A stretch of 64,000 bases of DNA from Cocos nucifera (GCA_006176705.1 QRFJ01000082.1:894390-958389); one strand, 5' to 3'. Counted from the first letter of the stretch, positions 35,497 to 46,930 are shown. The notes: generated by a model not told the origin, from the sequence alone. A program made the numbers and translations.

Positions 35497-36609
35497 ATGC
35501 CCCCCAGAAGGGCTTCGACGCGGCGCTCGACGGCTTCCGCGGCTCGATCCCCTCCGAGTCCGTCTGTCCCTGCTCCGGCCCCGGTGACTCAGCCCCCGTC
35601 AATAACCGCAGTGGATACGGAGCAGTTCAACCAGCTCATCCAGCACGTTCGCGGTCTCACGGAGGCGGTGCAGGCGGTGCTGCACCGACAAGTCCCAGTG
35701 CCAGCCCGACCGGCGCGGGGCTTCCGAGGTCGGAATGATCCAGTCCGAGAGCGACCGGCCTGGGCAGCCCGACCTCCGATACCCGGGTTGGAGAGGCGGA
35801 GGAGGGAGAGCCCTTGTTCGGATCATAGATCGACCAAGGGTGAAGCCTCGCGCCCATCTCACCAGAAAGCCTTGGAGATCAGAGACCGGGAGGACCTGCT
35901 GGGCCAAAGGCTCTCGGAAATGAACCGGCGAATTGAAGAACTTCGTCCCCCCTCGCGTGGTGACGACGTTTGTGCAGACCCTCCTTTCTCGCAGAAAATC
36001 ATGCAAGAACCTGTTCCACCGACCTTCGAGCTCCCTCAACTGGAAAGCTACGATGGAACTTCTGATCCGGTTGATCACCTGGGGGCCTTCCGGGCCATGA
36101 TGCTGCTTCACGGCGCTTCAGATGCCGTGCTGTGCCGAGCCTTCCCGTCTACCTTAAAGGGAGCAGCGAGGAACTGGTACTCGGCGTTGAAGCCCAACAC
36201 GATCTTCTCTTTCGACCAGATGAGCAGTCGGTTCGCGGCCCACTTCATCAGCAGCCGACGACCGAGCCGAGGTTCAGATTCCCTGATGAGCGTCAAGCAG
36301 AAGCAAGGGGAATCCATCCGGACTTACGTCACTCGATTCAACGCCGCGGCATTGGAAGTCCGGGACCTGGACCAGTCTGTCGCGATGGCCGCACTTAAGG
36401 GCGGCCTTCAGAAAAATAGCTTGCTGTTCTCTCTGGAAAAAAGGTATCCCAGGGACTTCGCCGACCTGCTGGCTCGAGCCGAGAGATATGCCCGTGCGGA
36501 GGAAGCCTTCAAATTGAAAGATGAGGAGCTCGTCAGAACGGGTCGGCTGGGTAAATTCCTCCGGTACCGGCCTGAAGCAGAAAAAGATCGGCTAAGGGCG
36601 CTGCCGTAG
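35497..36609 (+). CDS. Gag protein of the gag-only element
   Basis: This is an open frame of 370 codons. I chose the ATG at 35497 (MPPRRASTRRSTASAARSPP) because upstream in-frame sequence is LTR and leader. The N-terminal 70 residues are Arg/Ser/Pro-rich. A middle segment contains PVPPTFELPQLESYDGTSDP and DHLGAFRAMMLLHGASDAV. The Retrotrans_gag core follows at about residues 215-320 with GAARNWYSALKP, SFDQMSSRFAAHF and ESIRTYVTRFNAAAL. It ends at TAG 36607-36609 without a CCHC zinc knuckle and without a protease or polymerase fusion. Gag would form the cytoplasmic particle for element RNA. An intact frame inside a pol-less element suggests selection or recent age. Confidence 0.85.
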   Translation: MPPRRASTRRSTASAARSPPSPSVPAPAPVTQPPSITAVDTEQFNQLIQHVRGLTEAVQAVLHRQVPVPARPARGFRGRNDPVRERPAWAARPPIPGLERRRRESPCSDHRSTKGEASRPSHQKALEIRDREDLLGQRLSEMNRRIEELRPPSRGDDVCADPPFSQKIMQEPVPPTFELPQLESYDGTSDPVDHLGAFRAMMLLHGASDAVLCRAFPSTLKGAARNWYSALKPNTIFSFDQMSSRFAAHFISSRRPSRGSDSLMSVKQKQGESIRTYVTRFNAAALEVRDLDQSVAMAALKGGLQKNSLLFSLEKRYPRDFADLLARAERYARAEEAFKLKDEELVRTGRLGKFLRYRPEAEKDRLRALP

Positions 36610-37740
36610 CCAGACTACAAGAAGGTCGGCCACCTTACGGCGTCATTCACATGGCCCCTGGAAAGATCTCGGTGCATCAGCGATTCGCCGTCTCCCAGCA
36701 ACAAGAGCTTGCACCGAATTGAGGAGTTCAGCATGAGGAGGTCGTCCACCCCGGAACTTATTGCCGAAGAAATGCGGAGGAATCAGCCTTAGGGAGGAGC
36801 CCAATCGCCCCTAAGAGAGAAACGGAGAGCAGGAGTTCCCCCGCTGAAGCGGAATGAAGTTCGGCGTGAGGAAGGCCGAACCCACCTATGAGCCCGTCAG
36901 CGAGGAAGCTCCGACAAAAAAGTATGAAGTCCTCCCGCGGAAGCTTCCGCGGGAAAGTGGAACGAGGTTCGGCACAAGTAAGGCCGAACTCACGCTCCAG
37001 AATGTCCCCCAAAGGAACCGCCTACAAAGTGTTCACTGAAGGCGGAACGAAGTTCGGGCGAGAAAAGCCGAGCTCCCCTCGAGCTCGTCCGAACAAGAGC
37101 AGCAGAAAGTTCTCCCACGGCGGGTCTCGTGGGAAAGAGGAATGAAGTTCGGCTCGAAGAAAAGCCAGGCTCACCCCAAAGCTCGGCATCGAGGTAAAAT
37201 GAAGCTCGGTGGAAAGCCGAACTCCTCAACTCAACCTCCAAAATAAAGTTCGGCGCTGGCAAGGACGGAACGAAGCCCCCCTCCCGGAAGGTTCCGCAAC
37301 TACGACCCGCTCCTCTAACTCGAATTCTCGGCAAAGCCGAGAGCCAACCGCCAAGACCTGAAGGACTACGGCCTCTCCAAACATGTGCGATCAAGGAGAA
37401 GATCGGCTATAGGCACTGCCGTAACTGGAAAGGTCAAGAAGGTTGGCCGTCCCGCGGCGTCGTCAACGCCACCCCGGGGAGGAGCTAGGAGCTAGCTACA
37501 TCGGTGATTGTCATCCCCAGCGACAAAGTCAAGAGAAGCATGGTCCAAATTATGAAGGCCGGCAGGAGATAGAGGAGGTCGTCTGGACGGGACTTGCTGC
37601 TCGAGGGAGCTCCGAGGAACAACACCCCGTCGACCCCTCAAACGAGAGCGCGCTGTCCACGACTTCCCTTCGGTAAAATCCTCCCCTCTGCAAATATTAT
37701 TTCTGGATGCGAAATCTATGCGATGACAGGAAAGAAGCAG
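36610..37740 (+). other. Non-coding zone with diverged GAAGTTCGG repeats
   Basis: This is where pol would be expected. Instead there are irregular units of roughly 50-75 bp, each opening with a gaatgaagttcgg-like phrase (near 36852, 36958, 37045, 37138 and 37196) and containing aaagccgaactc. All frames have stops. No reverse transcriptase or integrase motif is visible. Confidence 0.6.
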
Positions 37741-37754
37741 TCGGCCGCGTTAGG

Positions 37755-38465
37755 AACAGGAGGAGAACCTCGTCCTAGCGTGAGCAAAGTCGAAGGCCCC
37801 GTCCACAAAGGACGGGATGGGGGGAGAAGCGAGGACGACGGTCCTCATGTGCCCCCACAGCCGGCTAGGAACAGGAGGAGAACCTCGTCCTAGCGTGAGC
37901 AAAGTCGAAGGCCCCGTCCACAAAGGACGGGATGGGGGGAGAAGCGAGGACGACGGTCCTCATGTGCCCCCACAGCCGGCTAGGAACAGGAGGAGAACCT
38001 CGTCCTAGCGTGAGCAAAGTCGAAGGCCCCGTCCACAAAGGACGGGATGGGGGGAGAAGCGAGGACGACGGTCCTCATGTGCCCCCACAGCCGGCTAGGA
38101 ACAGGAGGAGAACCTCGTCCTAGCGTGAGCAAAGTCGAAGGCCCCGTCCACAAAGGACGGGATGGGGGGAGAAGCGAGGACGACGGTCCTCATGTGCCCC
38201 CACAGCCGGCTAGGAACAGGAGGAGAACCTCGTCCTAGCGTGAGCAAAGTCGAAGGCCCCGTCCACAAAGGACGGGATGGGGGGAGAAGCGAGGACGACG
38301 GTCCTCATGTGCCCCCACAGCCGGCTAGGAACAGGAGGAGAACCTCGTCCTAGCGTGAGCAAAGTCGAAGGCCCCGTCCACCAAGGACGGGATGGGGGGA
38401 GAAGCGAGGACGACGGTCCCCGGATGTGCCCCCACAGCCCGTTAGGAACAAGAGGAGAACCTCGT
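37755..38465 (+). repeat. 115-bp tandem array, about six copies
   Basis: A unit starting cgtcctagcgtgagcaaagt repeats with period 115 bp (equivalent points 37817, 37932, 38047, 38162 and 38277). Units are nearly identical and the last is diverged. 115 is not a multiple of three and each unit contains an in-frame stop, so it does not encode a repeat protein. The same array, inverted, is at 32560-32826 and is cut by the gap. Confidence 0.95.
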
Positions 38466-38925
38466 CCTAACGTGAGCAAGGTTCCAAGGCCTAGCCACAG
38501 AGTCTACGGCAAGCTTCACTACAGAAGACGAGGTCTCCTTCGGACCTCAGCTTCAACTTCGGTGTCAGCATCAGCGGGAGACGGGATCTCCCCCAAGCGA
38601 TCATAACCTTGACTGCAAAAGAGGAGGTCTCCCCCGAATCGACTTCGGTTGATGAAGGCGATGTCAACTCCGACCCTGACCACGGGGGGCGACATTGACT
38701 CCGGCCTCAACGTCGACTTCACCAATTTTGGCTGGAAACGAGTCCCATCCCAACTCCAAACATCGACTGAAGATGAGGTCTCCCCCAAGCCTCAGCCTCA
38801 ACTTCAGCGTCAATCTTGGCTGGAGATGAGACCTCCCCGAGCTTCAGCTGCAACCAATGCGGAGCCTGGAAGAAGACTTCGGCAGTCGCCTGTTTTGGTA
38901 CTCCCTTCCTTCAATTTTTGAACTC

Positions 38926-38942
38926 GGGAGTGGGGGGGCTAC
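38926..38942 (+). other. Polypurine tract of the gag-only element
   Basis: gggagtgggggggctac lies directly before the 3' LTR, with the same sequence inverted at 32100-32116. It is the expected plus-strand primer. Confidence 0.75.
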
Positions 38943-40366
38943 TGTTGGGGATAAATCCCGCTCCTGCCGAAGCCCGGCCCAACGCTCAGCCCAATGTAAC
39001 CAGTAGCTGCTGAAGAGCTTCAGCGCCAGGCGCCAGGCCGAGCCCCTAAGACGGCCGAACTGCTTAGAGGCCGAACTCCCCTGCACCAAGGTCTCGGCCG
39101 AACTGCTTAGAGGCCGAACTCCCCTGCACCAAGGTCTCGGCCGAACTGCTTAGAGGCCGAACTCCCCTGCACCAAGGTCCGGGCCGAACTGCCTAGAGGA
39201 CGAACTCCCACCGCCAGCCGAACTTCCTGACGGCCGAGCTCCTTGGACTCCAAGCGGCTGGACTTCTTCAGGAGACGGACTCCTCCCAGACGCCCGTTCG
39301 GCCATCCGAGCTCCTCCCGGGTTTTCCCATGCAGCCGAACTCCTTCGCCGACTCCTTCCAGGCACGCAGCCGAACTCCTTCGGACCGACCCTAGGCGACC
39401 GAACTCCTCAGCGAGCCCTGGCCGAACCAACTAGCAACCGAAGTCCTTCAACTGGCCAGCCGAGCTTCCTTCGAACCTCTCAGCGGCCGAACTCCTTCGG
39501 GCCGACTCCAAGCGGCCGAGCTTCAATGAAGTCCTCTCAGCGGCCGAACTCCTCAGCAGTCGTCACTGGGCCGAACCCCTCAGCGGTCGCCCTCATCAAA
39601 CTTCGGCCGACCGAGCTCCTACCGAACTCTCGAGTGTCCAAGCCTCAGCCCGAGCCCAACAGCCGGCCGAACCCCAGACGGCCGAGCTTCAACTCCTCAG
39701 CAGCCGAACTCTTCTGCGGACGAGCCTTAGCTGCATACCTCTTGCCAGACGCCTGTGGGAGCCGAACTCCCTCCCATCTTCCTCTTCGGGAGCCCGAACT
39801 CCCCCGAAATGGGCACACGACGAAGGCCTTCAACCCTTCATTCGGCAAGCTCTGCAACCATTACTATCAGTCAGTCCGCCGTACCATCGGTCAGTCCGCC
39901 GCGGGCGATAGCGACCCACTGCCAGGCGGCGATGGCTGTCACCCTCAATCCGCCGCACACGGACACCAGTGGGACTGACTCCGCCGGAACCTCGAGCGGT
40001 CCGCCAGCTACGCGGACTGCACGCCTTCCTCACCGTACCAAGCTCCATGCTGCCCGACGACTCTCTGCCAGACGGCACAGCCGTCACCATCAACTAAGCT
40101 CCGCTATAAAAGGACCCCTCCCGACATACTAAGGCTAAGCTCTCTGAACTCTCGACTCTCTAAGCTCTCCTCCACATCTCTAAGCTCCGGAACTCATTCC
40201 GGAGCACTCCATTACTGTTGGTCGGAAACTAACTTGACCGTCGGAGGGTCCTGCCGGAGCCACCACCCCACCGGTTCCGGACGGGACTTCGTTTTGCAGG
40301 TCCCCGGCGGCGCCCAGCGGCCTCGATTGCGGCGACCTCCGGCGGCGACGGATTTCTGCACCAACA
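38943..40366 (+). repeat. 3' LTR of the gag-only element
   Basis: 1424 bp, same ends as the 5' LTR. It differs in the number of CCGAACTCC units and in a scrambled patch near 40008-40040, where the 5' LTR has cagttgtcaccat. It is followed by cccac, a candidate target duplication. Confidence 0.93.
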
Positions 40367-40456
40367 CCCACAAATGGTTATTTTTCAATTGATTTCAACT
40401 AGGTCAATGCCCATTGTATTGAGGATTCATTATGATTCTATTCTGCATCAATATTT
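40367..40456 (+). repeat. Second copy of the 22040 segment
   Basis: Starts cccacaaatggttatttttc and ends attctgcatcaatat, followed by ttttgcaatgcg with no Helitron. It matches 22040-22135 with one transition and a short changed patch. Confidence 0.85.
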
Positions 40457-41076
40457 TTGCAATGCGACTTACACTTTGCGTTGAATTTTCTACAACAGCA
40501 AGATGATGTTATCTGAAAATAACAGACGGAAAAAATTACATGAGCTTAAGGATGAGAAATAACGCAACATTTGTTGGTGTCATTTTCATTTTATCACTCA
40601 TTGGTGGTGCAATGTCCAAGTTATGACATACTGATGATCTAATTCAGTTTTATATTACCACCATGCAAGTTGATGTCTCTTTCATGCAAAGAGGTCAAGG
40701 AATGAGATAATGCAAGCGCACGCCTAACATGTCCAATTCTGTCACCTTTTGCTTTCCTGAAAAATAAGTCGAAGTATTAGAAAGTTTAAGATATCTCCTC
40801 TTAGTTCAATATAATTAATGTTCATCAGTAGCTTTTGTCAGGTTATAGCTACATTGTGAAGTATGAGGCATACGGCATTTCCTTGCCAGCTTAGCAGGAC
40901 TAAATGTTGGCAGTGATGGGGAAGGTATTTGCATTCTAAAACTTCAAGCTGCTATTACAGAGCACTCAGAAACAGTTTCCCAGTTCTACCAAAAAAAAAA
41001 AAAAAAAAAACAAAAACAGTTTCTCAGTTTATTAGGAGAAAAGCCTCAAATACTAGCATCAATATGCCGCAATATT
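40457..41076. other. Host intergenic DNA 3' of the HIPP-like gene
   Basis: AT-rich, with a poly-A run at 40991-41010 and no coding frame that I recognise. The 3' UTR of the minus-strand gene at 41077 probably occupies the right-hand part. Confidence 0.45.
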
Positions 41077-42409
41077 TTATTTCTTCGCTTCCTTCTTTTC
41101 TTCTTTCTTCTCTTGCTTCTTTTCTTCTTTAGCTGGCCCAACTGATATGATATCAATCTTTCCTATTTTCTTCAACTTCTTCGCAATCGCCACCATGTCC
41201 ATCTCGCCTACGATGGTCATCTTCTGTTCCTTCAGATTCACAGCTATCGAATCAATGCCTGTTACCAAGTCACATAATATTGCGATTAAACTGTAAATCA
41301 TGTTCAGTTCATTTTCTCAGTTAACAACGTTATTAGATTCGAAATGCCAGAGGGAGAGCAAATCATTGTTCGTATGTTTCGGCTAAATTGATGGATAATG
41401 GATTTTTTTATCGTGATTTCCAAAATTATTCAAAGGGAGAAATGCCATTTGGAAAGAGAATTATGAACACTGGAAACTTCTGAATATTTGAAAATAGAAA
41501 CTTGGGAATCTGTTAGTATTAGCAGCTCCATAAATAAAGAGTATATCCACTTTCGCTTTGTGTGAAACGAAAATTATATGTATTTTAATTGGTTTACAGA
41601 TACCTCTGGTACCGTTAATTTGATGAGCAAATTCGGTAAGCTAATATAAGAAGTATCATTAAACATCGGTTCCACTGGTTTTATCAAAATTAAACAACTG
41701 GGAGAGGTGACCATTCCAGCAGCCAACCATGGATTAGTTCTGCAATCCTTGTAAGTAGGCCCAATATTTAATTGATTGAGACTTTTAACTGATTTGCTTA
41801 TTATGTATATTTTTCCAGCATAAGTCCTTCCTCGAATCACACCATCGTCCATAATTTCTTACTAGGATAATTTTCAGCAAGCAAGCAATCCAGACTACTA
41901 GTCACCCCCAACTTATAAAACACTATGATTAAAACACAGACCATCTTCAGTTTAATTCATCTGCATTCTCTAAGCTTCTAATGTGAAGGAAAAAAACACA
42001 GGGAAGAAGGTGGCTCATTACAAACCAAGGGTATTTGAATGCTTGGCACTTCGTATCAAAGATTAATTAGTAGCTTCATGCACCAGATGGACAATTCAAC
42101 ACTGTTCGTAGTGCACCAGTGAGATCTAAAAGATTGAGGATAAACTATGGTGATGGAAGAATATCCAAGTTAAAAGAAGGGAAATACCATAGATGTCCGC
42201 GGCAGCCTCTATTGCTTTCTGCTTTGTCTTCTCATCGTTCATGGCCAGAATCTTCAGCACCACCTTTTGCTATTTGGACCACAGAGAACATAATTAAGCA
42301 AAGAGAGAGGAGAAGCTTAGAACTAAAGATTCGAATGGACGGATTATGCTATGAAAAAATATTAGAATGCGAGAGAATTTGATGCTGTCGTGTTACATAC
42401 CTGTGCCAT
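41077..42409 (-). CDS. Heavy-metal-associated (HMA) domain protein, HIPP-like
   Basis: Three exons on the minus strand: 42409-42401, 42269-42188 and 41258-41077. All introns are GT-AG and the phases join to 273 nt (90 residues plus stop). The product begins MAQQKVVLKILAMNDEKTKQ, continues AIEAAADIYGIDSIAVNLKE and VGEMDMVAIAKKLKKIGKI, and ends in a Lys/Glu tail. This is the beta-alpha-beta HMA fold of the plant HIPP/HIPP39 group. The usual CxxC metal ligands are absent, and there is no C-terminal CaaX prenylation box, so metal binding and membrane anchoring are doubtful. Such small proteins are linked to metal handling and stress in the cytoplasm. A second possible acceptor would drop residues 4-5. 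Intron 2 (929 bp) holds an unrelated frame at 41574-41852. Confidence 0.75.
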
Positions 42410-45400
42410 CTCAAGACAAAGAAGAGAGAACTTTTCCCTTTTATTTTCTTTTGGAGCCAAGAAGAACAAAAATGGAGCGTGCCTCTCAAAATTTGCCCTT
42501 GGCACGAACCATAGCAAACGCGTAGAGGTTGGGGGAGGTGGGCTTTGTACCTTACACACGGATCCGGTTCTGTTGTTCAGGCTGAACATTTTAAAGACCA
42601 TCGGATCCTCGAACAGGACCAATCAAAGTGGAGCTCTAGGACGGAGGACGGATGATATCAGATTGTTTGGGGGTGCACTGGAACTGGACCGATGTGACAC
42701 ATGAACTCATGTGGGGACGATGACAGGCGGTGAGTCCGTAGTCAGTGTCGCCGGCTGCCGCTAAGAAAGGGTAGCCTGTTGTGCCTCGCAAGATTCTTTC
42801 TTCTTCTCGAAGGAATAAAAGTAGAATAAAAATATGCTGGGAGGCAGAGCGGCAAAACTCCCGCGGGAACATGACAAAATTCTCAAATCCCAATCCAGCT
42901 GGAGGTTGTGAAGAGTTCAAATAAATTTGAGGCAGAAGGGGACCTTGTCTTCATTATAGATACTTCATCCGTGTAAATATAGTTCACAAAATTAATACCA
43001 GTGTTAGGCAACTGAAGGTCTTAAAAACAAAAGGAAAAAAAAAACATTACGAAGGAAAATGCCGTCAGATAAGACTCAGCAAGAAAATGAGTGTTATGAT
43101 GATGCGATCCTACCATATATCACCATCAAGGATATTCTCTAGTGCTTTGTTTGTGCATATATAGCACCCCGTAGCTATCACCTGAAAATGGACGGTCATT
43201 AAATAAGATATATTATATTTGATATATAAGATCATTTTATTTAAAGGCTGTCCATCTTCTGATGAAAATTATCGAATGCTACACAACATTATCCAGTACA
43301 AATCACATGCCATAAGATTTATACTCATATGTATACGGTGGAGGCTCTACTCTTTAATCGCTCTCAGAGGATTTAAACAGCCATAAGAGGATTAAAATCA
43401 ACTAAAACTGTACAAGACGAATGTAAAGCAAGGATCAGATTTCTCGGTTCACGTAAATAAAGATCCGCAGTGGAAACTATTGACACGATGAAGCTCAGCC
43501 ATTAAAAAATTCCGTCTGCTGGCTGGAAGTTGGAATTTATGACATGTCAAGAATGGTCCCTTTCCTCTGGTGACGGGCTCGTGGTGACCTGAAATTTGTC
43601 GTCATGGATGCCCGTGACTCCGACACGCTGAGGCTGGAAGTTGGAACCCACACGGACACACCCGTTGAAAAATTGGGGTTTGAGCTGACGTTGCCTACTG
43701 TACCAAGGAACTAAAGAGGTGTCATGGGTCCAAATGCGAAATAAATGCAGCTTAATTGCAGTTCCAACGCCTAACAACTAACAAGGATGGAAAGGAAGAT
43801 GAAGTGGGGGAATTAATATAGTTTTCTAGTTTTACATCACTTTGTTTTTTTTTAATAGATTAATGCTTTTATCCGTTACATTACCTGGTGTCAGCATCTC
43901 CAATTATCTTGTTCTTCCACTAAACTATTATGTGTATGTGCACGTGACGATTTGTTACCACATAGTTCTGATATACGTACTATCGTACATATTTTTTTAT
44001 TGTCATATTAATATTCAATTGAAGGTTAAATATAATGGTGAAGTAGCTCTGCGCTTCGGTTGGGTTAGATCAATACCAGCGTGGAGGTTAGCTCAAACCA
44101 ATGCGATTCTCAATTGGTCCTCAGCTTTCAAATTGGAACAGAATCCATCAAAACCAATGCAACTCGGTTGAATTAAATTAGGTTGGTTTGGATTGATTCT
44201 TGGATTACTTAATTTAATTTTTTAAAAATCAATCACTCAAATATTAATTATATTAAAAAATAAATACATAATAAAGATTGAATCATAAAATAATAATATA
44301 TAATAAAAAATTCTTTCTATACCGTGGGTAATATACTTCTCCAGATACTATTTATGGTGATTGGCTCTCATGCGAGATGAGAGTATGGCATCCTAAAATT
44401 TTTTTTTTTTTACTTTGGCTCCATGCGAAAGCCAATAATCGCGGGCGGTATCCACGAAGTTATGCCGTCCGCAGTGTAAAAAATATTTCTCATACATGAT
44501 ACATCCAAAAATATTTTTATGACAACAAAAATCAAAATATCTATAAATATAGAATATACCATGTTGCAAATTACAACATGAATAAACTAATATTTTATTT
44601 AAAAAGCATTAGCTATTTTTGATTTATTCAGCATGTGTGTTATACTTCCGGCTTAACACCAGATATGGCAAACAATCCACTGCGGCTTAACGCCTGTAGT
44701 CCCTTCCTAGTTGTTTCTTCCACCATGTAAGAAGAATTTATACAATTCTAGTATTATATAATATATAATTCACACATACGTCCATACATGTTTGTAATAT
44801 GTATGTATTAAATTGGGTCGATCCAGGTGCCTAGACCACTTATCCCACGTCTGAATCAATCCAATTGGGTTTCTGAAAGTTAAAACACCTAACTTTGGTT
44901 AGAACTCGAGCTAAACTAACCAAAGAAGCAAGTTCCGATTAGTTCTTGAGTTAACCCTAATCTGTTTCAAAAATGGTGAAGGGACTATCATCAACCAAAT
45001 GCTGGAATCACTTGCACATGGGTGAATGCTTCCTTTAGTAGTCACCTAACGCAAAACTAGTGTTAACAAGTTATGCGGGCAATCTCTTAACCCTTTGACA
45101 AAAAAATTTTGCCATGTTACCTTGTTAATTTAATGAATTTCGCAAAATCAAGCTTTCAACATATCATTCATGGTGGTACACCTGTTCAAATTGATTTTGT
45201 TCATATAAGTTCATCTAGTATGCTGATACATTAAAAAGAAAAGGTTTGGGCCTTTTTAGTTCACGGTCTGTTTTTCCAAACCATGATTCATTTATATTCT
45301 AAAATGAAAAACTTTAACGTTGTACCTCCCTGTTTAGTCTACTTTATGCTCAACCAAGGAGAGAACGCAGAAGATTTTCCTTTTTTTTCCCTTACTTAGA

Positions 45401-46789
45401 ATTAGAACGAGACAAAGACTGATAGAAATTGAGGTATGTTGGGATACAATCCATGTCGCATGTACCAATAGCCAATACCCAAGTACTAGAACGGTGAACT
45501 TGGATGGAATGGCAGAACAACGTCCAAAGCAATATAAATTCAGGTGGTGGGTGCAGTAATGCACATCCCTTTATATATATATATATATTTATATATATGG
45601 TAGTTACAACTGTGACGATGATGATCATTTGGAGCGACGCAACGATGCGACATTAAAGATGAGGGCAAGTGCACGTTACAGTGGCAATTCTGGACAAATC
45701 CAGAAGCTTTGCCGGCTTTATAATGGCAGCAATTTCTTGCGTGCACGCATGGTGGTGTGGAAATTGCATGCTGATTGTTTTTTTTTTGGTACAAATGCTG
45801 ATTGGTTAATAAGGTTGCCACGTAAGTGATGTGGTGGTATCAGGTATGCGGTGACAGCGGTGGTTTGGAAATAAAACTGCGTGACACAGAGTGGCCTCAT
45901 AGTCGCAAAAATTAGTAGTAGAATATTGGAGATACAGAAGCTGCACAAAGGTTGGGGCTGATTTGGCTGTGATGGGAGTGATGAAACAATAGTAATAACA
46001 AGGTTGGAAATGGCATTACAAGTAGTGATGATGGAATGAGATGACCACAAAGAGTAGAACAACAAGATGCTTATTATCATATCGCTCGGGTTTGTCATTC
46101 CAAAATTTTTTTCTAATAAGATCATCAAATCAAATGATGATGTATAGTAATGAAATCAATGGCCAATAAAATCAAATCTCTGATTAACTGGTAGTCAGAT
46201 TGTAGCTTGACGTAATATAATGGGGACATTGATAGGGATGGATGAGAGTATGAGGCAACGATGGATGTCAAAGTGGTGATGAGATGTAAACAGGTCGGCA
46301 CGGTGGTAGGACTGGTTCAAACTAATGTGCCTCTGCAAGCCCAACTTGGGCCCAGACTTTTATTCAAAGGCACACCCAAAGCTTGAAGGAGAACTGATCA
46401 GGTTTTACTTGTTTGGTTTTATTTTGGCCGTACGGCTACCGAGGTAGAAAAAGGAATAAAAGGGCAAAAGGTGAGCGGGTGAGAGTAAAGTCAAGGAATA
46501 GTAGAGTAGATCTATCAATTCGATCGAATTCGGAATAGAACCAGGATATTCAGATCCAAATCTAATTTTAGTTATTGATATCGGATTCAGATCCGAATAT
46601 CCGATGGGTCTGACTTTGAATTACCAAACCCGAATTCTAATGGATCCTAGGTATTCGAATTCGATTCCAAAATCCGAAATTAAGAAAGAAATAGACCGAC
46701 AAGAAGACCGATAGACTGAGAGAGGAAGGGCCGGTCGCTTGTCGATCGCTCGCCGATCGTCGGCAAAAAAGAAGGAGAGAGGAAGGGAG
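42410..46789. other. Intergenic DNA between the HIPP-like gene and CACTA
   Basis: The first few hundred bases are the gene's 5' UTR and promoter side; I see no decisive TATA box. The rest is AT-rich, with no frame I can assign. There is a (TA)n run at 45573-45598. Near 44346-44470 is a hairpin-prone stretch (ggctctcatgcgagatgagag). At 46510-46690 a palindrome-rich GATCC/GAATATCC stretch occurs that resembles 56650-56820. Confidence 0.45.
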
Positions 46790-46930
46790 CACTACTAAAG
46801 AACAAGGCTAGGCAGCGGTTAGCAACCATTGCAGTAGCCTAAAAAAATCACTGTAATGGTTGGCACATGACTACGACCTCGCTTGGCACGTCTACGGTAA
46901 CGGTTCTGCAATCGCTACCCTAACTTTTGA
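46790..46930 (+). repeat. Left TIR and subterminal repeats of CACTA
   Basis: CACTACTAAAG is followed by ggcagcggttagcaaccattgc and related motifs in both orientations (gcagtagcc, cactgtaatggttgg, acggttctgcaatcgct). These resemble TNPA-binding subterminal repeats of En/Spm elements. Only the terminal 8-9 bp is a strict inverted repeat of the right end. Confidence 0.8.

Larger units (their letters stand above)
33828..40366 (+). mobile_element. Gag-only gypsy-type LTR element (TR-GAG type), complete
   Basis: A 6.5-kb element with 5' LTR 33828-35357, primer binding site at 35361, one Gag frame (35497-36609), a non-coding degenerate zone, a 115-bp tandem array, polypurine tract and 3' LTR 38943-40366. 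No protease, reverse transcriptase, RNase H or integrase motif is found in any frame. The Gag resembles those of Tat-lineage Metaviridae-type elements. Such terminal-repeat elements keeping only gag are known in plants and depend on polymerase from a relative. The two LTRs are close in sequence over most of their length, so insertion is fairly recent. The base before the 5' LTR is c, compatible with a cccac target duplication seen after the 3' LTR. Confidence 0.88.

Noticed and set aside
37755..38465. CRISPR-like array
   Set aside because: Units are head-to-tail identical without variable spacers, inside a plant retrotransposon.
37817..38606. Repeated 63-codon frames in the tandem array
   Set aside because: Each is the same 115-bp unit read in a rotating frame; not a repeat protein.
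43547..43777. 76-codon minus-strand frame
   Set aside because: No recognisable domain or neighbouring gene signals.
45718..46128. 136-codon minus-strand frame
   Set aside because: Low-information composition with no motif or splice support; likely chance.
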